Shown in pieces: positions 49,421 through 61,737 of a stretch of 64,000 nucleotides of DNA (its first letter is position 1; the number at the start of each line of letters is the position of its first letter). The notes beneath the pieces are model-generated. The model had not been told where the DNA came from, did no database searches, and saw only the letters and a program-made list of their open reading frames with translations. Source of the stretch: Lottia gigantea (taxonomy: Eukaryota > Mollusca > Gastropoda > Lottiidae); assembly GCF_000327385.1 (NCBI RefSeq), contig NW_008708555.1, positions 273,726-337,725 on the forward strand. Reading direction: 5' to 3'. The translations under genes were made by a program, and so were the position numbers.

Positions 49421-50679
49421 AACTTTCAATTTGGTAATAAATGAGCTTTTTCATTTAGCTTCTCCTCGTTGCTTTAAAGGAATTCTAAGAAACAATTTCA
49501 AGGATTTGAATGGGCCTGCATGTTGATTGGTTGATTTATTTGAATGTATCCATGGTTGTGCACTGATTTGCATATATTTACTTAGGGATAGAGATAAACA
49601 AAATGCAAACTTCAGTCTCAGAAGATCTTGAATGATAAAGCAATTTTGATACCTATTTCTATTTACTGTTTACATTGGCCTACATGTGATACATCATAAC
49701 AGAAGATAAGAACATAGTAACCTTCACTTCACGTTTTGAAGTCACTCTTATTATAGTCAGGACTTACAGTACTTGATTGGGCAATAGATGCAGCTCTTAT
49801 CTGTTAGGGTTGAAGTTGGTGACTGGATACAGCTTCAGCAGCTTGTTTTTGAAACTTTTAATTTTTTTTGGTCATGACCGTTCAAAATATATTACTGTGC
49901 AGGGATCAGAAATAAGCTTTAATCAGTACATGAGTCGTGTTGTCCCATTAGTAGGTTGAATTCAGCAGTCTGTGATACATTCCCAACTGATTGTTGGTAG
50001 GTAGATGACAAGTTAACGTTGCTTCAAGTGGATGTTGATATCATAGATTGGGTTGTTACTTGTTGGTAGCTGTAATAGTTGGATTTGTTCAAATTGGATG
50101 AGATATGGAGAGATCTTTAATATGTATAGTACATCCTGTAGGACTCCAGGCTTTTATCTATTGCCAATCGAACATTTTTCCACTCCCTCTGACCTCCATC
50201 ACTGACAGGAGAAAACCAAGTTGACAGGGGAAAAGTTTAGGTCAACTTGACCTACTGGTATCTCCTGGATAGATTCTCTGTAGCAATAGTCTTGCTCCAT
50301 GAAAAGGGATTAGTCCTGAAACAATGCTACATTTACTCTAATTGTATAGACTTTTTACCTACTGTTTGCACGTTGTTATCGTGTGATGTATTTTTCCTTT
50401 TCTCCATGAATTAAAGATTCTTTGATATTTGATTTTAAGCACAAAACAAATTGGAGCAGTTGGTATTTATATGTAGAAATACATGATTAAATCTGTATCA
50501 TAGAGGAGTAATGTCCCATGTGAATGTCAGCCCCTCTGACCGACATCACTGACAACGAAAAAAATTGAAAAATCAGAAGGTTTTATCTCCACCATTTCAC
50601 TGAGCCATCAAAGCCTTCACACTGGTAGTTTTCAAGCAGTACTCAATATGCCCAAATTGATTTTACAAACAGTACTTAA
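49421..50679. other. Unassigned region
   Basis: No gene or clear repeat. If the candidate first exon at 48.8 kb is right, this is intronic. Confidence 0.35.
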
Positions 50680-50830
50680 GGTGCACTCATACCTTAGCAA
50701 TCACCCTGAGCTTAGTTGCAAATACGGATAGTAGTCATAATTTTCTAACGCTACTCTCAGTACTCTCATGCAACTGAGATGTGAGTTGTGTTCTTAGCCA
50801 CTTTTCATTATTCGTATCTTTAAGGGTAAT
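50680..50830. mobile_element. Foldback family D, copy 3
   Basis: Contains actcataccttagcaatcac and gttgcaaatacggatagtag, later mirrored by caactgagatgtgagttg and cattattcgtatc. It is diverged. Confidence 0.45.
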
Positions 50831-51237
50831 TACCTATTGGAATTTAACTGAGCTGATACATAAGTCTATTTATTTTAGAAATCAATTTTTCATATTTCAT
50901 AATAGGCCGTCACTTTCTACGAAATATATTTATATACAATGTATTTGTATATGATTGATTACCTTTGTCATAAATCTTTCCAAACTTGAATTTTGGCTTG
51001 TAATCAACACTGAAAAGGAAATAGCCTCTTTTGTAATCAAAAATGAATTCCCATTTTATTTCATAGAATATTACATTGAATGTTGTCAACTTATAGAGAA
51101 AGAAGCTTGGATAAACAGCTGTGTGGTCTCCCCTAAAGTGAAACTATAAACTGATAATATAAGTTTACTTCAAAACTATTATAGTTTCAGCTATTTAGTT
51201 TATATTTCATTTCCAATTTTTTAAAATGAATCCTCTG

Positions 51238-51497
51238 TTAAAGGGATTGTGAAGAGGTTTTTCTAGTATCGTGTAAACTTATATCTTCCAAATTTTCAAT
51301 CAGATGTCCGCGGTTTCTGCAATTTCACAAATTTAAGTGTTTGATGACTTCACTAATCACAGATATGCTTTATCACATAAGGCCTTTCGAGATTAGTGAC
51401 ATCATCAAACACTTAGTTTTCATGGAATTGCAGGAACCATGGACGTCAGGTCAATAATTGGAATAGTGCAATTTTACAATCTGTACAATACCTTTAA
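51238..51497 (+). mobile_element. MITE family A, full-length copy with TTAA on both sides
   Basis: TTAA at 51238-51241, body 51242-51493 (252 bp) starting agggattgtgaagaggtttt and ending tacaatacct, then TTAA at 51494-51497. The termini are inverted (AGGgATTGT against AGGtATTGT). Internally, aatcagatgtccgcggtttc is mirrored by aggaaccatggacgtcaggt, and gatgacttcactaat by attagtgacatcatc. No ORF. This is the best-preserved copy in the window. Confidence 0.8.
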
Positions 51498-52340
51498 CTA
51501 TGTGAGCAGTTTATATAAACCAGATTTTAAAGGTCATCACAATCTAGAAACAGTGAAAACAATTTGAGTCATATTATAACCATGTATATCATGTAGATAT
51601 AATTGTTTTAACCTGTTGATTTGGCTGGGCTTCAGCTTTATTGCTCACTGTTTGGTATTTACTGTATAATGCACTGTTCACACTGGTCTGAAACTTACTG
51701 ACTCTGGAAACTGCAGTGAGTTCGACACTTGCTTACAAACTTGAAACATCCTTGCATGGGATGAGATGATATCTTTCAGATTTTTCAACCTTGTTTCCCC
51801 CCTTTATCAGTGAGTGATGCAGGTTGGAGGAGCTGACATGGAAAAATGTCTGATTGATTATTTGGATGGGACAATAAACAGAGGCCCTGTGTGCTACAGG
51901 ATTTGCATATTATAGATACATCTGAATCAGCTAACAACTATCCATGAAGGTCCTGTCTAACAGCTGGTCCTTGGAAAAAACTTTTGGCATTGATTTTTCA
52001 AAATGATCAATACCATGTTACGACTGACAAATGATATTGCACAGTATACCAGTAGCTTGCTATAAGAATATTATTTTGGTGTTTGTTAAACTACAATTTT
52101 TAACTAAATTACCCAAAAAAATTACGTTACTTCTCCCAAGGAGAAAAATGTGACCAAGGCCTTAGTTGAATCATAAGAAAAATATTTAAAAACATGTTAA
52201 ATGTTTGACTATTGTCTTATGACCTGTGTTCACCTATTGTTTGTATTTACTGTCGAATGAATCACTGAATGAGATTTAGCTTTTTAAATATGAAATCTGT
52301 TTTCAGTCTAAAAGGTAGGATTTTCTTAAACAAAGAGATT
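51498..52340. other. Unassigned region
   Basis: No gene or repeat that I can support. Confidence 0.35.
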
Positions 52341-52815
52341 GTAAATAGGTATTATGTGTATCAGGGACACTGATAGCATCGATTTTCACTACTCCAATTT
52401 GTAAATAGGTATTATGTGTATCAGGGACACTGATAGCATCGATTTTCACTACTCCAATTTGTAAATAGGTATTATGTGTATCAGGGACATTGATAGCATC
52501 GATTTTCACTACTCCAATTTGTAAATAGGTATTATGTGTATCAGGGACATTGATAGCATCGATTTTCACTACTCCAATTTGTAAATAGGTATTATGTGTA
52601 TCAGGGACACTGATAGCATCGATTTTCACTACTCCAATTTGTAAATAGGTATTATGTGTATCAGGGACACTGATAGCATCGATTTTCACTACTCCAATTT
52701 GTAAATAGGTATTATGTGTATCAGGGACACTGATAGCATCGATTTTCACTACTCCAATTTGTAAATAGGTATTATGTGTATCAGGGACATTGATAGCATC
52801 GATTTTCACCATTTT
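52341..52815 (+). repeat. 60-bp satellite, 8 copies, built from the end of MITE family A
   Basis: Copies start at 52341 and every 60 bp to 52761. The unit starts gtaaataggtattatgtgta and continues tcagggacactgatagcatc, gattttcactactccaattt. It equals the terminal segment of MITE A, whose start (caaagagatt) precedes copy 1 and whose inner part (attttcaatc) follows copy 8. Copies differ only by c/t at one site (gacactga or gacattga). The long minus-strand frame here is an artefact of a unit divisible by three. Confidence 0.95.
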
Positions 52816-53215
52816 CAATCTATTCATATTTTGTAAACCAGTGAATATAACAGATAATAATAAAAGTTTTTCACTGTCATCAAGAGAATGGAAAACTTGA
52901 TATTCTGTCATTTACCATGAGGAAATAAATTTTTGAATTCTTTAAGAATCTTGTTACGTTTTTTTTTTATCATGGTTTCCCCAGAAAGACACTTTATATT
53001 ACTTCTTACTTCAGACCACAAAAAGTTAGTAATTTAATATTACCTTTTTGGTGATATTTTGGGGCGGCTTTTTTTCATGGTATAAATGTAATAATATTGA
53101 TAGAATATTCCTTCAAATTACATAAAATGCAGATTACAAGCCCATTTTTTGTTTTTAAAAGTTTCCACCTGACCCACCTTCTCCAGCCCCCATTGCTCCA
53201 AGTTTGTACCTTACC
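52816..53215. other. Unassigned region
   Basis: No gene or repeat that I can support. Confidence 0.35.
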
Positions 53216-53382
53216 GTTTTAACTAGTTTCATCTAAACTAGACCAGCGCAGTAGGTATTTGAATAATTTTGGAAGGAATGACTCGTTTTTCATACATTTC
53301 TAGTACCAGTACTTTTCAAGACTATTTATATATATTCAAAACCCAAATCAACCCCTGTGAAATGGCAAACCTGTCACATTAA
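53216..53382 (+). mobile_element. MITE family B fragment
   Basis: Contains ttttggaaggaatgactcg, catttctagtaccagtactt and atatattcaaaacccaaatc, ending aacctgtcaca with TTAA at 53379-53382. The 5' end is unclear. Confidence 0.55.
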
Positions 53383-54425
53383 CTGGAAAGTTTATTCAGA
53401 AATTTCAGTTAGTAAAAAAGTTTAATTCAGTTGAAAAATCACGAAAGCAAGTGATGAGATAATGATTCCTTTGTACTTTTTTGAGAAATTCACATTGCAT
53501 TCGTATTGAACAAAGCTCTGGTTATTTTTGAAATGGGAATCCCATAATCTTTAACCCAATTTTCGGCCGCATTTGTGTTTGGTTTCAAATATTATGTAAT
53601 ACTTAATTTTATAGGCTTACTGAATGCACACTGTATTAAAATACACCGGTTGTCACGAAACTTATTGTTGGCTTTAACCTACTTATTACTTTGATACTCA
53701 ATTGAGTCCAATTAAATAGGTAGACATTGAATACCAAAAAAGGAAAGTATTTTTAAGGGTTAACCCAGATCCCAATTTGTTGAATGGAGTCCCATTAACT
53801 AACTGTTGAAAGACAGATATATATTGGAAACTAAGAAAAGAGAGTGAAATTTGAATTATTTAGTTACAATATGGATATTTCTTTTTTTGTGATCTTATCG
53901 CATATTTTCTGCAAAGGGATTTTTATTAGATTGAAAAAATATCTTAGAAATTTGTAGTTGGTAAGTTAGTCAAATTTTGGAAACTTTAAAACAAATTTAG
54001 TTTTTGTTAAGAGGGAATAATACGAAGAAGCAGAATCGTTTGGTATTATACGTGTATTTTAACAAACCTCCAAAAAATTACAGATTCAAAACATTAAAGA
54101 GTCAAACGTGACGTTAGTGTGTATCTTGACAACGTCTGTAAGACGTCACGTTAATGTATGCTAACTTCTCAACAGGAATATCTAAGAAAATCTAAGAATA
54201 TTGTTCCTGCTCTGAGTTTTTATTTTAATTAATTTTCAATAACACTAGACCTTTAAATTGCTTTATTTGACATGAGCTTTTTTACTTTTTGACATTGATT
54301 AATGTTATCTATCGTTTGATTAGAAATCAATATCAATATCCAAAGTCAAAACTTCCAAAATAAGATTGTTTATGACACAATAAATTAAGATAAACAAATT
54401 TGATATGATTAAATATAGGGTGACT
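53383..54425. other. Unassigned region
   Basis: No gene. Around 54100-54160, gtgacgttagtgtg...cacgttaatgt forms a short imperfect inverted repeat. Confidence 0.35.
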
Positions 54426-54627
54426 TTAAAGAGACAGATTTGTCATCTGTTTGACTGATTGATGCTTTGTCTGAAAATTGGAGATCTATAGAAATAGAAA
54501 GAGAAATTCCTAGTTTGAGATATTTTTGAAGGAATTATGCTATTTTTGTACATTTCTAGTACTTCTGAAGATTTACATATATTCAAGACACAAATTAAAC
54601 CCCGAAAATGTTGAACCCGCCCTTTAA
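54426..54627 (+). mobile_element. MITE family B, shortened copy with TTAA on both sides
   Basis: TTAA at 54426-54429, then agagacagatttgtcatctg. Inside are ttcctagtttgagatattt, gtacatttctagtacttct and catatattcaagac. It ends cccgccct with TTAA at 54624-54627. At about 194 bp it is internally shorter than the 41.3-kb copy. Confidence 0.65.
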
Positions 54628-54801
54628 TATATGATGATATTGATATGTATATCAAATATAAACACACTGAATAACATTAATAATAAGCATTTATTGGAGA
54701 AGGATGTCAATCAAGGATCCTGAAAGGACAGACGGAAAGAAAGATTGAAAACCCTGGAAATAATTGATAAATGAATACTTTATATACTCACAATATCTTT
54801 C

Positions 54802-55105
54802 AAAATAAAACTCTGTCAAAGCATGAAGTTTATATTTGAACGCTAATATGAAAATAAAACTCTGTCAAAGCATGAAGTTTATATTTGAACGCTAATATGA
54901 AAATAAAACTCTGTCAAAGCATGAAGTTTATATTTGAACGCTAATATGAAAATAAAACTCTGTCAAAGCATGAAGTTTATATTTGAACGCTAATATGAAA
55001 ATAAAACTCTGTCAAAGCATGAAGTTTATATTTGAACGCTAATATGAAAATAAAACTCTGTCAAAACATGAATTTTATATTTGAACGCTAATATGAAAAT
55101 AAAAC
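54802..55105 (+). repeat. 49-bp tandem repeat, about 6 copies
   Basis: The unit starts aaaataaaactctgtcaaag and continues catgaagtttatatttgaac, gctaatatg. The last copy carries aaaacatgaatttt variants. Confidence 0.95.
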
Positions 55106-55195
55106 ATTTTATGTCATGACAACAGTAATTCCTATCATACATTAAATTCTCAATCAGCTCAATGTACCTTATGCCTTATTCAACTAACTGCATGA

Positions 55196-55272
55196 TATAG
55201 CCACACCCATTTGATATAGCCACATCCATTTGATTGAACCACACCCATTAGATTAAACCACACCCAATATTT
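55196..55272 (+). repeat. Short tandem repeat of ~22-25 bp
   Basis: Four copies of gatatagccacacccattt-like words, drifting to gattgaaccacacccatta and gattaaaccacaccc. Confidence 0.75.
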
Positions 55273-55880
55273 TATTGGATAAAAGCGAAAAGATACAAAT
55301 AAATACCTGAAAATTATTTAAATGGTTTTATATATCTTTTCTTTTGTGAAATTTTCGATGGGCTAAAAAATATATATTATACCCCATTATTGTGTGTGAA
55401 AGAAAATTGAAAATGAAAATTATTAAACCATTAGATCACCCTCATTAGCATATTGTTTACAATTGAATGAATAAAATTAAATACATTATTAAGCTTGATT
55501 AGTTTTAGAGATCTTTCCCATATGAAATTTAAGATGATCAAAAACCATTGTACTACATTATTGTATATGGAAAAATAATGATGAAAATTTATAAAGCCAC
55601 ACATTTTTGTTTCAGTTTTGATTGACACAACATTTGAATTGAAGAAATGAATAATTTTAACGCCTTTGTTAAATAAATGATCTATAGCTGGAAGAGATAT
55701 ATGTGGGCCGAATCACATGACACTTCATCATTGTTAATATACTAATCAAACTTAATGAATCTTTTATATGTATATACCACACCCTAATTTAATATGATAA
55801 ATAGATTATAGACATTTCGTTGTCTACATTGAGTCTCTATTTAAACTACCCGTAGCACTTTTATACACCCACATTATAAT
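55273..55880. other. Unassigned region
   Basis: No gene or repeat that I can support. Confidence 0.35.
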
Positions 55881-55985
55881 GTGTAATAAATGATAAAACT
55901 TGACATCAAATACCATCAACTTTTTTGAATAGAGGTTGGGTATTAAAGGATGGTATTTGATGTCAAGTTTTATTATTTATTACAC
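55881..55985. repeat. 34-bp inverted repeat with 37-bp spacer
   Basis: The left arm at 55881-55914 (gtgtaataaatgataaaact...) and right arm at 55952-55985 (...agttttattatttattacac) differ at one position. There is no coding frame, and no TTAA at the ends. Confidence 0.85.
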
Positions 55986-56659
55986 CAAGTTCAGTATACA
56001 TCAAATGAATTGCTGTACTACTAGTGGTATTGGTGAACCCATCATAAATTCTTCTGTGATTGGTTATTGCTGCCTGCTTTTTCTTTTTTGGAATCACCAC
56101 ATTATTATGTGGTTGTATACTGTCGTTGCTCCTGTCTGTCCCCCTGCCCACATTTCTTGTATGCATGATAGAGGCTACAGTGTTTATCCTATCTTGATGA
56201 GACTGGGTGTGATTATTTATAATGATATCTTGGTCAAGTTTAAAATTAAGCATTGTTTGATTAAAGATTTTTGAGTTAATGCCCTTGACTTAGAAAAAAC
56301 ATGTCAAAATTTATTTGTGAACGCTACAGAGACTACAGTTTCATCTGATTTTAATAAAATTTAGTATGATCATAGATTAAAATGAGATCTTGGTCAAGAT
56401 GATATTTTGATGAACGAAATTTTAATTATTGCTCTTGACTTAGTAAAATTTTGAATTTTATGACATAATAGGCCCTTCCAAACATGCATTATTGTACTAT
56501 TTCTATAAGTATGGTGAGTGGAAGAATTCAATAATGGGTTTAGGGGTGTCAGAATAATGGCTCTCACAGTAACAAACCTTGACTTTTATGATAAAAAATT
56601 GATTATTCTTAATAAAATACAATTAATTAAACAGAAAATTGGCAATTGTCATTCAATTT
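55986..56659. other. Unassigned region
   Basis: Overlapping frames on both strands here lack any recognisable domain. I assign no gene. Confidence 0.35.
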
Positions 56660-57318
56660 TTGATATCTTAACTTAACCGGTATCTCAACTCAACCAGTAT
56701 CTCAACTCAACCAGTATCTCAACTTAACCGGTATCTCAACATAACCGGCATCTCAACTTAACTGGTATGTTAACTTAACTGGTATCTCAACCTAACCGGT
56801 ATCTCGACTTAACCAGTATCTCAACATAATCGGTATCTCAACTTAACCGGTATCTCAACATAACTGGTATCTCAACTTAACTGGTATCTTAACATAACTG
56901 GTATCTCAACATAACTGGTATCTCAACATAACTGGTATCTCAACATAACTGGTATCTCAACATAACTGGTATCTCAACTTAACTGGTATCTCAACTTAAC
57001 TGGTATCTTAACATAACTGGTATCTCAACTTAACCAGTATCTCAAATTAACTGGTATTTCAAATTAACCAGTATCTCAACTTATCCAGTATCTCAACTTA
57101 ACCAGTATCTCAAATTAACCAGTATTTCAAATTAACCAGTATTTCAAATTAACCAGTATTTCAACTTAACCAGTATCTCAACTTATCCAGTATCTCAAAT
57201 TAACCAGTATCTCAAATTAACCAGTATTTCAACTTAACCCGTATCTCAACCTAACCAGTATCTCAACTTAACCAGTATCTCAAATTAACCAGTATCTCAA
57301 CTTAACCAGTATGATGAC
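56660..57318 (+). repeat. 17-bp minisatellite, about 37 copies
   Basis: The unit is ctcaacttaaccagtat with variants at the core: accggt or actggt in the 5' and middle part, accagt in the 3' part. Other variants are acataac, aaattaa and tttcaa. It is followed by a (ta)n run and is strictly noncoding. Confidence 0.95.
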
Positions 57319-59750
57319 ATACATGTAAATATATAAAATATATATATATATATAAATAAATATAAATATATCCTGGTACGTATTTCCTTATATTCAGGAT
57401 AATACATAAAATGACAATAGAAAATTTACAATAGTCATTGAGACAGATTATTTTATTGATACTATGATAATGTCAGTTCACATGTAATACGGGTAGAGTC
57501 ACATCCATGTACGATTAAAAACATAAACACAGGCAAATCAGAAGCATTTCTATGAATCTTTCAGAAAAAGGGGGCTAATTAGGGTTCACAGAAGTCAAGG
57601 TTGTGTATAGATACTCAACAATACTTCTCATTCCATTAAAAAGGGAGATTTTTTACAAGCTGATGAATGGAATCATAGTTTTTTCTCACTGACTTGACTG
57701 ATATTTTTGGCAACTTTAAATGTATAAGATGGTAGATGCTAACCACTACTATCAACTGTATTACCAAATATCACCGTTTTAAAATTATAAATTAATAAAT
57801 ATTGAAACTTTGTAATATTTTTATCTCATTACCCCATATACGTATTGTATTGTAACCCTTGTATCATGATACATATTGCACTAGTGTACAATATGTCCGG
57901 TTGTATTTGGTATTTTTAGTTTTCCTTCTACCATCAAGAATGGAAAAACCGAATTTAAATACACATTATTGACAAACACTCATGTATAATTGAACACTAA
58001 GAGATAAAACTTATTCACGTGTCTGCAGTATTGAATCCAGAATGAGGCTGATAACGCAATCACAAATTCTTAATTTATGCCCATTTTTTGCCTGTTGAGA
58101 AAGAGTATAATGACATCAATTTGGCTATTCATTCATACGACTTGCCATCTTATCATTGGATGATGTAATTTGCGTTATGAACCTCACTTTCAGTTTCTCT
58201 AAAACAAGGCTTGAATAATGTCTGTCAGAATCTCTATGAATCTCTCTTTAAATAAATGAGAAGTATTCAAATTACTAACAAAAACAGATGAAAAATTGAC
58301 TTCAAAATATAACAAAAACCTTATTACTGAATAACAAGATATAATTATTATTAAAACTCATGTTGTTATGACTCTCTCTTTAAATAAATGAAAATAAGTA
58401 GGTTACTAACAAGTAGGAAAAAACCAAATTTAACTGCACAATATTAACTAAAACCGACATATTACTGAACACTGAGAGAAAGGAGTTGATTGTTGATTGT
58501 AGATCACACTCCTATATATCCAAAGAAATAAGTAGGTTAATGAGTTATTATTGGTCATAAATCGGTGACTTACTAATATTAAACTGATATTGAGTAGTAG
58601 AAATACATTGTGGGGTTGTCCTTATTCTATTTATAGTAACATGGGTAATACCCAGCTGATACTGATAACTAATGGGATATAAGGCAACGTTAATAGTAAT
58701 AATACATCATTATAATACAACTAACAGATAGACAGCAGTGGTAAACTATAAAAATGTATGTTTATTCTACATTTCTTGAATATCAAAGTGAAATGAACTA
58801 TATAGAATAATAATAGGATAACAAATTATTGTCACTGTTAATACAGTGCTTAGAGACATAGTTCAGTTGCCTGAAGATCGACTAGCTGGGCAAAAAAGTT
58901 CTTCTCGAGTTCGGTATCATCGATTTGTACTCTGATATCATTTATTCTGTGTATATTTTTAAAAAGATTTCTACATTTGTTACAGATCGATGGTACCTTG
59001 TCTGAGAAGGACTGGGGTGGGTGACTTGGCACATTAATGCTTGAATTGTTTTTTGTTCACAACTGGACAACTGATGACATGACAGTATTAGGATGTTTTA
59101 ATATTCAATAACAGTTTTTATTTTAATTGAGATAACTTCATAAAGACTTTTAAAATTTCACTGAATGTGTAATATCTTACAGGGATTATTAATATTTTAT
59201 TTATTTATTTATTATAGAGTTTATAGCACTGGTAATATATGTTAGACATATACATGTGATATATTGCAACATAGTCATGTGACTAACTTAAAACACGTTT
59301 TATATATTTATTGATCATACATTTACTAGATAGAGTGTAATTCAAAATTATGTGGCAATTTATTTATCTTAAATTTCATATAAAAATTTCCCAAAATTAT
59401 ATCTAACATAAGTTTACGTTTATTGCCTGTCGAGACTAGAGGTCGGTTATATAGTTTGATCATGTTATGATTTCCATGACTAGCAAAAAAAATCTGTTGT
59501 AGTTTCCTTAAGTTGAGTTAGTCTCTTAGGAGAAAACCCAATATTTTGAATTGTCTTTTGTCAATTTTCATATTTTTTTGTGATTGACTTTGAGGTGTTC
59601 TAATTGTTAATTTTAAAAGTTTAATTTGGTTTGTCATTGAAGATCTGACCATGATAAAATTGAGTGTATTTTATTTTATTTACACTTCGTGTACTTAGCA
59701 TTTTATCTGAAAACTTTAACTTAAATTTCTCTTTGTTTTGTCATTTCAGG
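57319..59750. other. Gene-poor region upstream of the zinc-finger coiled-coil gene
   Basis: No coding exon that I can support. Family E repeat sequence lies at about 58030-58200. The rest is AT-rich. Probably intronic or promoter sequence of the next gene. Confidence 0.35.
58030..58200. mobile_element. Dispersed repeat family E, foldback
   Basis: gaatccagaatgaggctgat then aacgcaatcac on the left is mirrored by gtaatttgcgttatgaacct then cactttca on the right. A related fragment is at 30845-30895. Confidence 0.45.
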
Positions 59751-59765
59751 TATAACTTTGATAAA

Positions 59766-61737
59766 ATGGCGTTCCACGAGGATCACGATATCAGTATAAT
59801 ATCCCACTACACTGACGTGGCGGAAGATTCAGCAGATGAGGCTGACACATTAGCTCGACATTATGCAATGACTAGTAGCAGACCCTCGGCAGAGAATACA
59901 GAGTCTCTTCAAGTCTTTCGAATAGCTTATAATGATTTAAAACACTCCCATAATAATTTGTCTTCAAAATTGGAACAAAAGGACAAACGTATCCAAGAAT
60001 TAGAAAATCAATTAACTGCCCAGTCATCGTCCGAATATTCAACAGACAGTTTTTTAATGGTAGACGAGCCCCAGCCCGAACCTTCCAGCATGGAGGTAGG
60101 AATTTTACAAGGACGTATTAAAGAATTAGAACGTAAATCAATGATTGCAGAGGTCAATATAAAATCTTTACAAGCAGACAAATCTCAGCTACAAAAAACA
60201 TTAGCAGGTTTGAAAAATATTGAACAAAATCACAACAGTTTGGAACGTATAAAAAATTCCATTTTGGAGGAAAAAGTGAAGAAATTAACTGAACGTTTGG
60301 AAAAGTTTTCAATGTTAGACAGTGGCAAAGATATTGATCAACAGTTAACGGAACTTAAACAAGACTCGCAAAAAATAAAAGAAGAAAATTTATCGTTGGT
60401 GGTTCAAGTTCGTAAACTAACGGAAGAGAATGCGAGCCTTAAAAGGAAATTGTATGCAAATGATAAAACTCCCATGATTCTTAGGAATGGAACAACTCGA
60501 AGTACTGGCGTAGTGTCGGCTACAGGAGCATCGAAAGAACTGACGTCTGAAATTTTGAGTGATATGTCATTAAATTCCTCGTTACCAGCCTTAGACGAGT
60601 TAAAAAACTTGAAACACATGATCAAGAAGTTGAAAACAATCATCGAAACTCAGAATGCTTATCTTTTAAAATTAGGTGAGTAACATTTCATTTATGAATT
60701 TTACATTTTTTGTGAGATAATAGCAGTGGTGTTTGTAGGAAAAATTAATTGAGGGGTGGAGCAGGGGCCACAAAATTTTCAAGGGGGGTCATACACAACT
60801 GGTATTCACTATGGTGTGAGGGCCACTTACTTCCTTACTTATATTAGCTATCAACTCAGTTATTCATAAGTTTATTGTTTCTGTCATTTCAGATAGCAAC
60901 CCAACAGTGAAGAAAATCTTACGAGAAGAAAAGCTTGGTTTAAGTATGAATTGTGTGATGCATTCTGGCAATTCTTCAAACAGGGGCAGTAACTCCAGTG
61001 TAGATAACGTGGAAGCTAGTGAAGATGTTCTGAGTAATGGATGCATGCGTCATAGTCCAAACAGAGTTTTTAGTCCAACTGGTAATGCCAAGTTAATACC
61101 CAATGAAACGTTTGCTCCTTTTGGAAACAGTAGTGAACTGAGGGTGGAATTACCAGAAGTTGAACAATACGACAATCTCGAATCACCGCCTCGCAGAAAG
61201 TTACGTCAATACCAATCAAAATCGCAGTCAGAGGTCATCAGGAGTACAAACGATCTTGGGATGGAATATCATAGACGACAATTGCAGGCTCTAAAAAGCA
61301 CAAATTCAGCTCCAATTTTCATGAAAGAGTCTGATAGAGTTCCTTCTTCTGGTCTTTCAAAAGAATCAGTGTATGCCTATGAAAGAGCAGATAATGGAAT
61401 TGGATCACAAACACCTTTGGATCTTGGGGTTGTAGGAGCATCAAGTAGTTCGACGTCACAGCGGGAGTCTGATAGAATACCTTCCATTAAAACATGTCCT
61501 GTATGTAATGCAGACTATACTCATAAAAGTGTGAACGAGTTTCAGACTCACGTGTTTAATTGCGTGGACTCCGAAGACCAGCCCACCACTCTGACGTGTG
61601 AATCTGTGCCAGAAAGGATTTGTCCAATGTGTAATCACTTGTTCCCTGAATCTTGTCCTCAGCTAGAAGTAGACAATCATGTCAATGCACATTTTGGTGA
61701 AGCACCAACAGACGCTTTCGAAGTATTGAGCCCTTAA
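59766..61737 (+). CDS. Coiled-coil protein with two UBZ-like zinc fingers, TBK1-adaptor-like (AZI2/TBKBP1 type)
   Basis: Two coding exons, 59766-60675 and 60893-61737, joined in phase, give 584 aa. The start is ATG at 59766, just after a 5' UTR acceptor (tttcAG at 59750), so a noncoding exon lies upstream. The N-terminus (EDHDISIISHY, then ADTLARHYA) recalls the AZI2/NAP1 opening. Residues about 45-300 form heptad-rich coiled coil, with LKNLKHMIKKLKTIIETQ near its end, where the TBK1-binding helix sits in the family. The middle is Ser-rich and disordered. The C-terminus has CPVCNADY...HVFNC (about 505-528) and CPMCNHLFP...HVNAH (about 547-570), like the UBZ fingers of TBKBP1 and TAX1BP1. The likely role is a cytosolic scaffold linking TBK1/IKKe to ubiquitinated cargo or signalling complexes. 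The assignment rests on recalled family resemblance. A TAX1BP1/optineurin relative is the main alternative, but no SKICH domain is present. Confidence 0.8.

Noticed and set aside
49167-49526. Proline-rich frames over 49.2-49.5 kb
   Set aside because: Produced by a 45-bp tandem repeat.
52303-52911. 202-codon minus-strand frame of repeated VVKIDAISVPDTHNTYLQIG
   Set aside because: Artefact of a 60-bp noncoding satellite derived from a MITE end.
55936-56274. Overlapping 112- and 96-codon frames on opposite strands
   Set aside because: No domain, no codon bias, partly within an inverted repeat.
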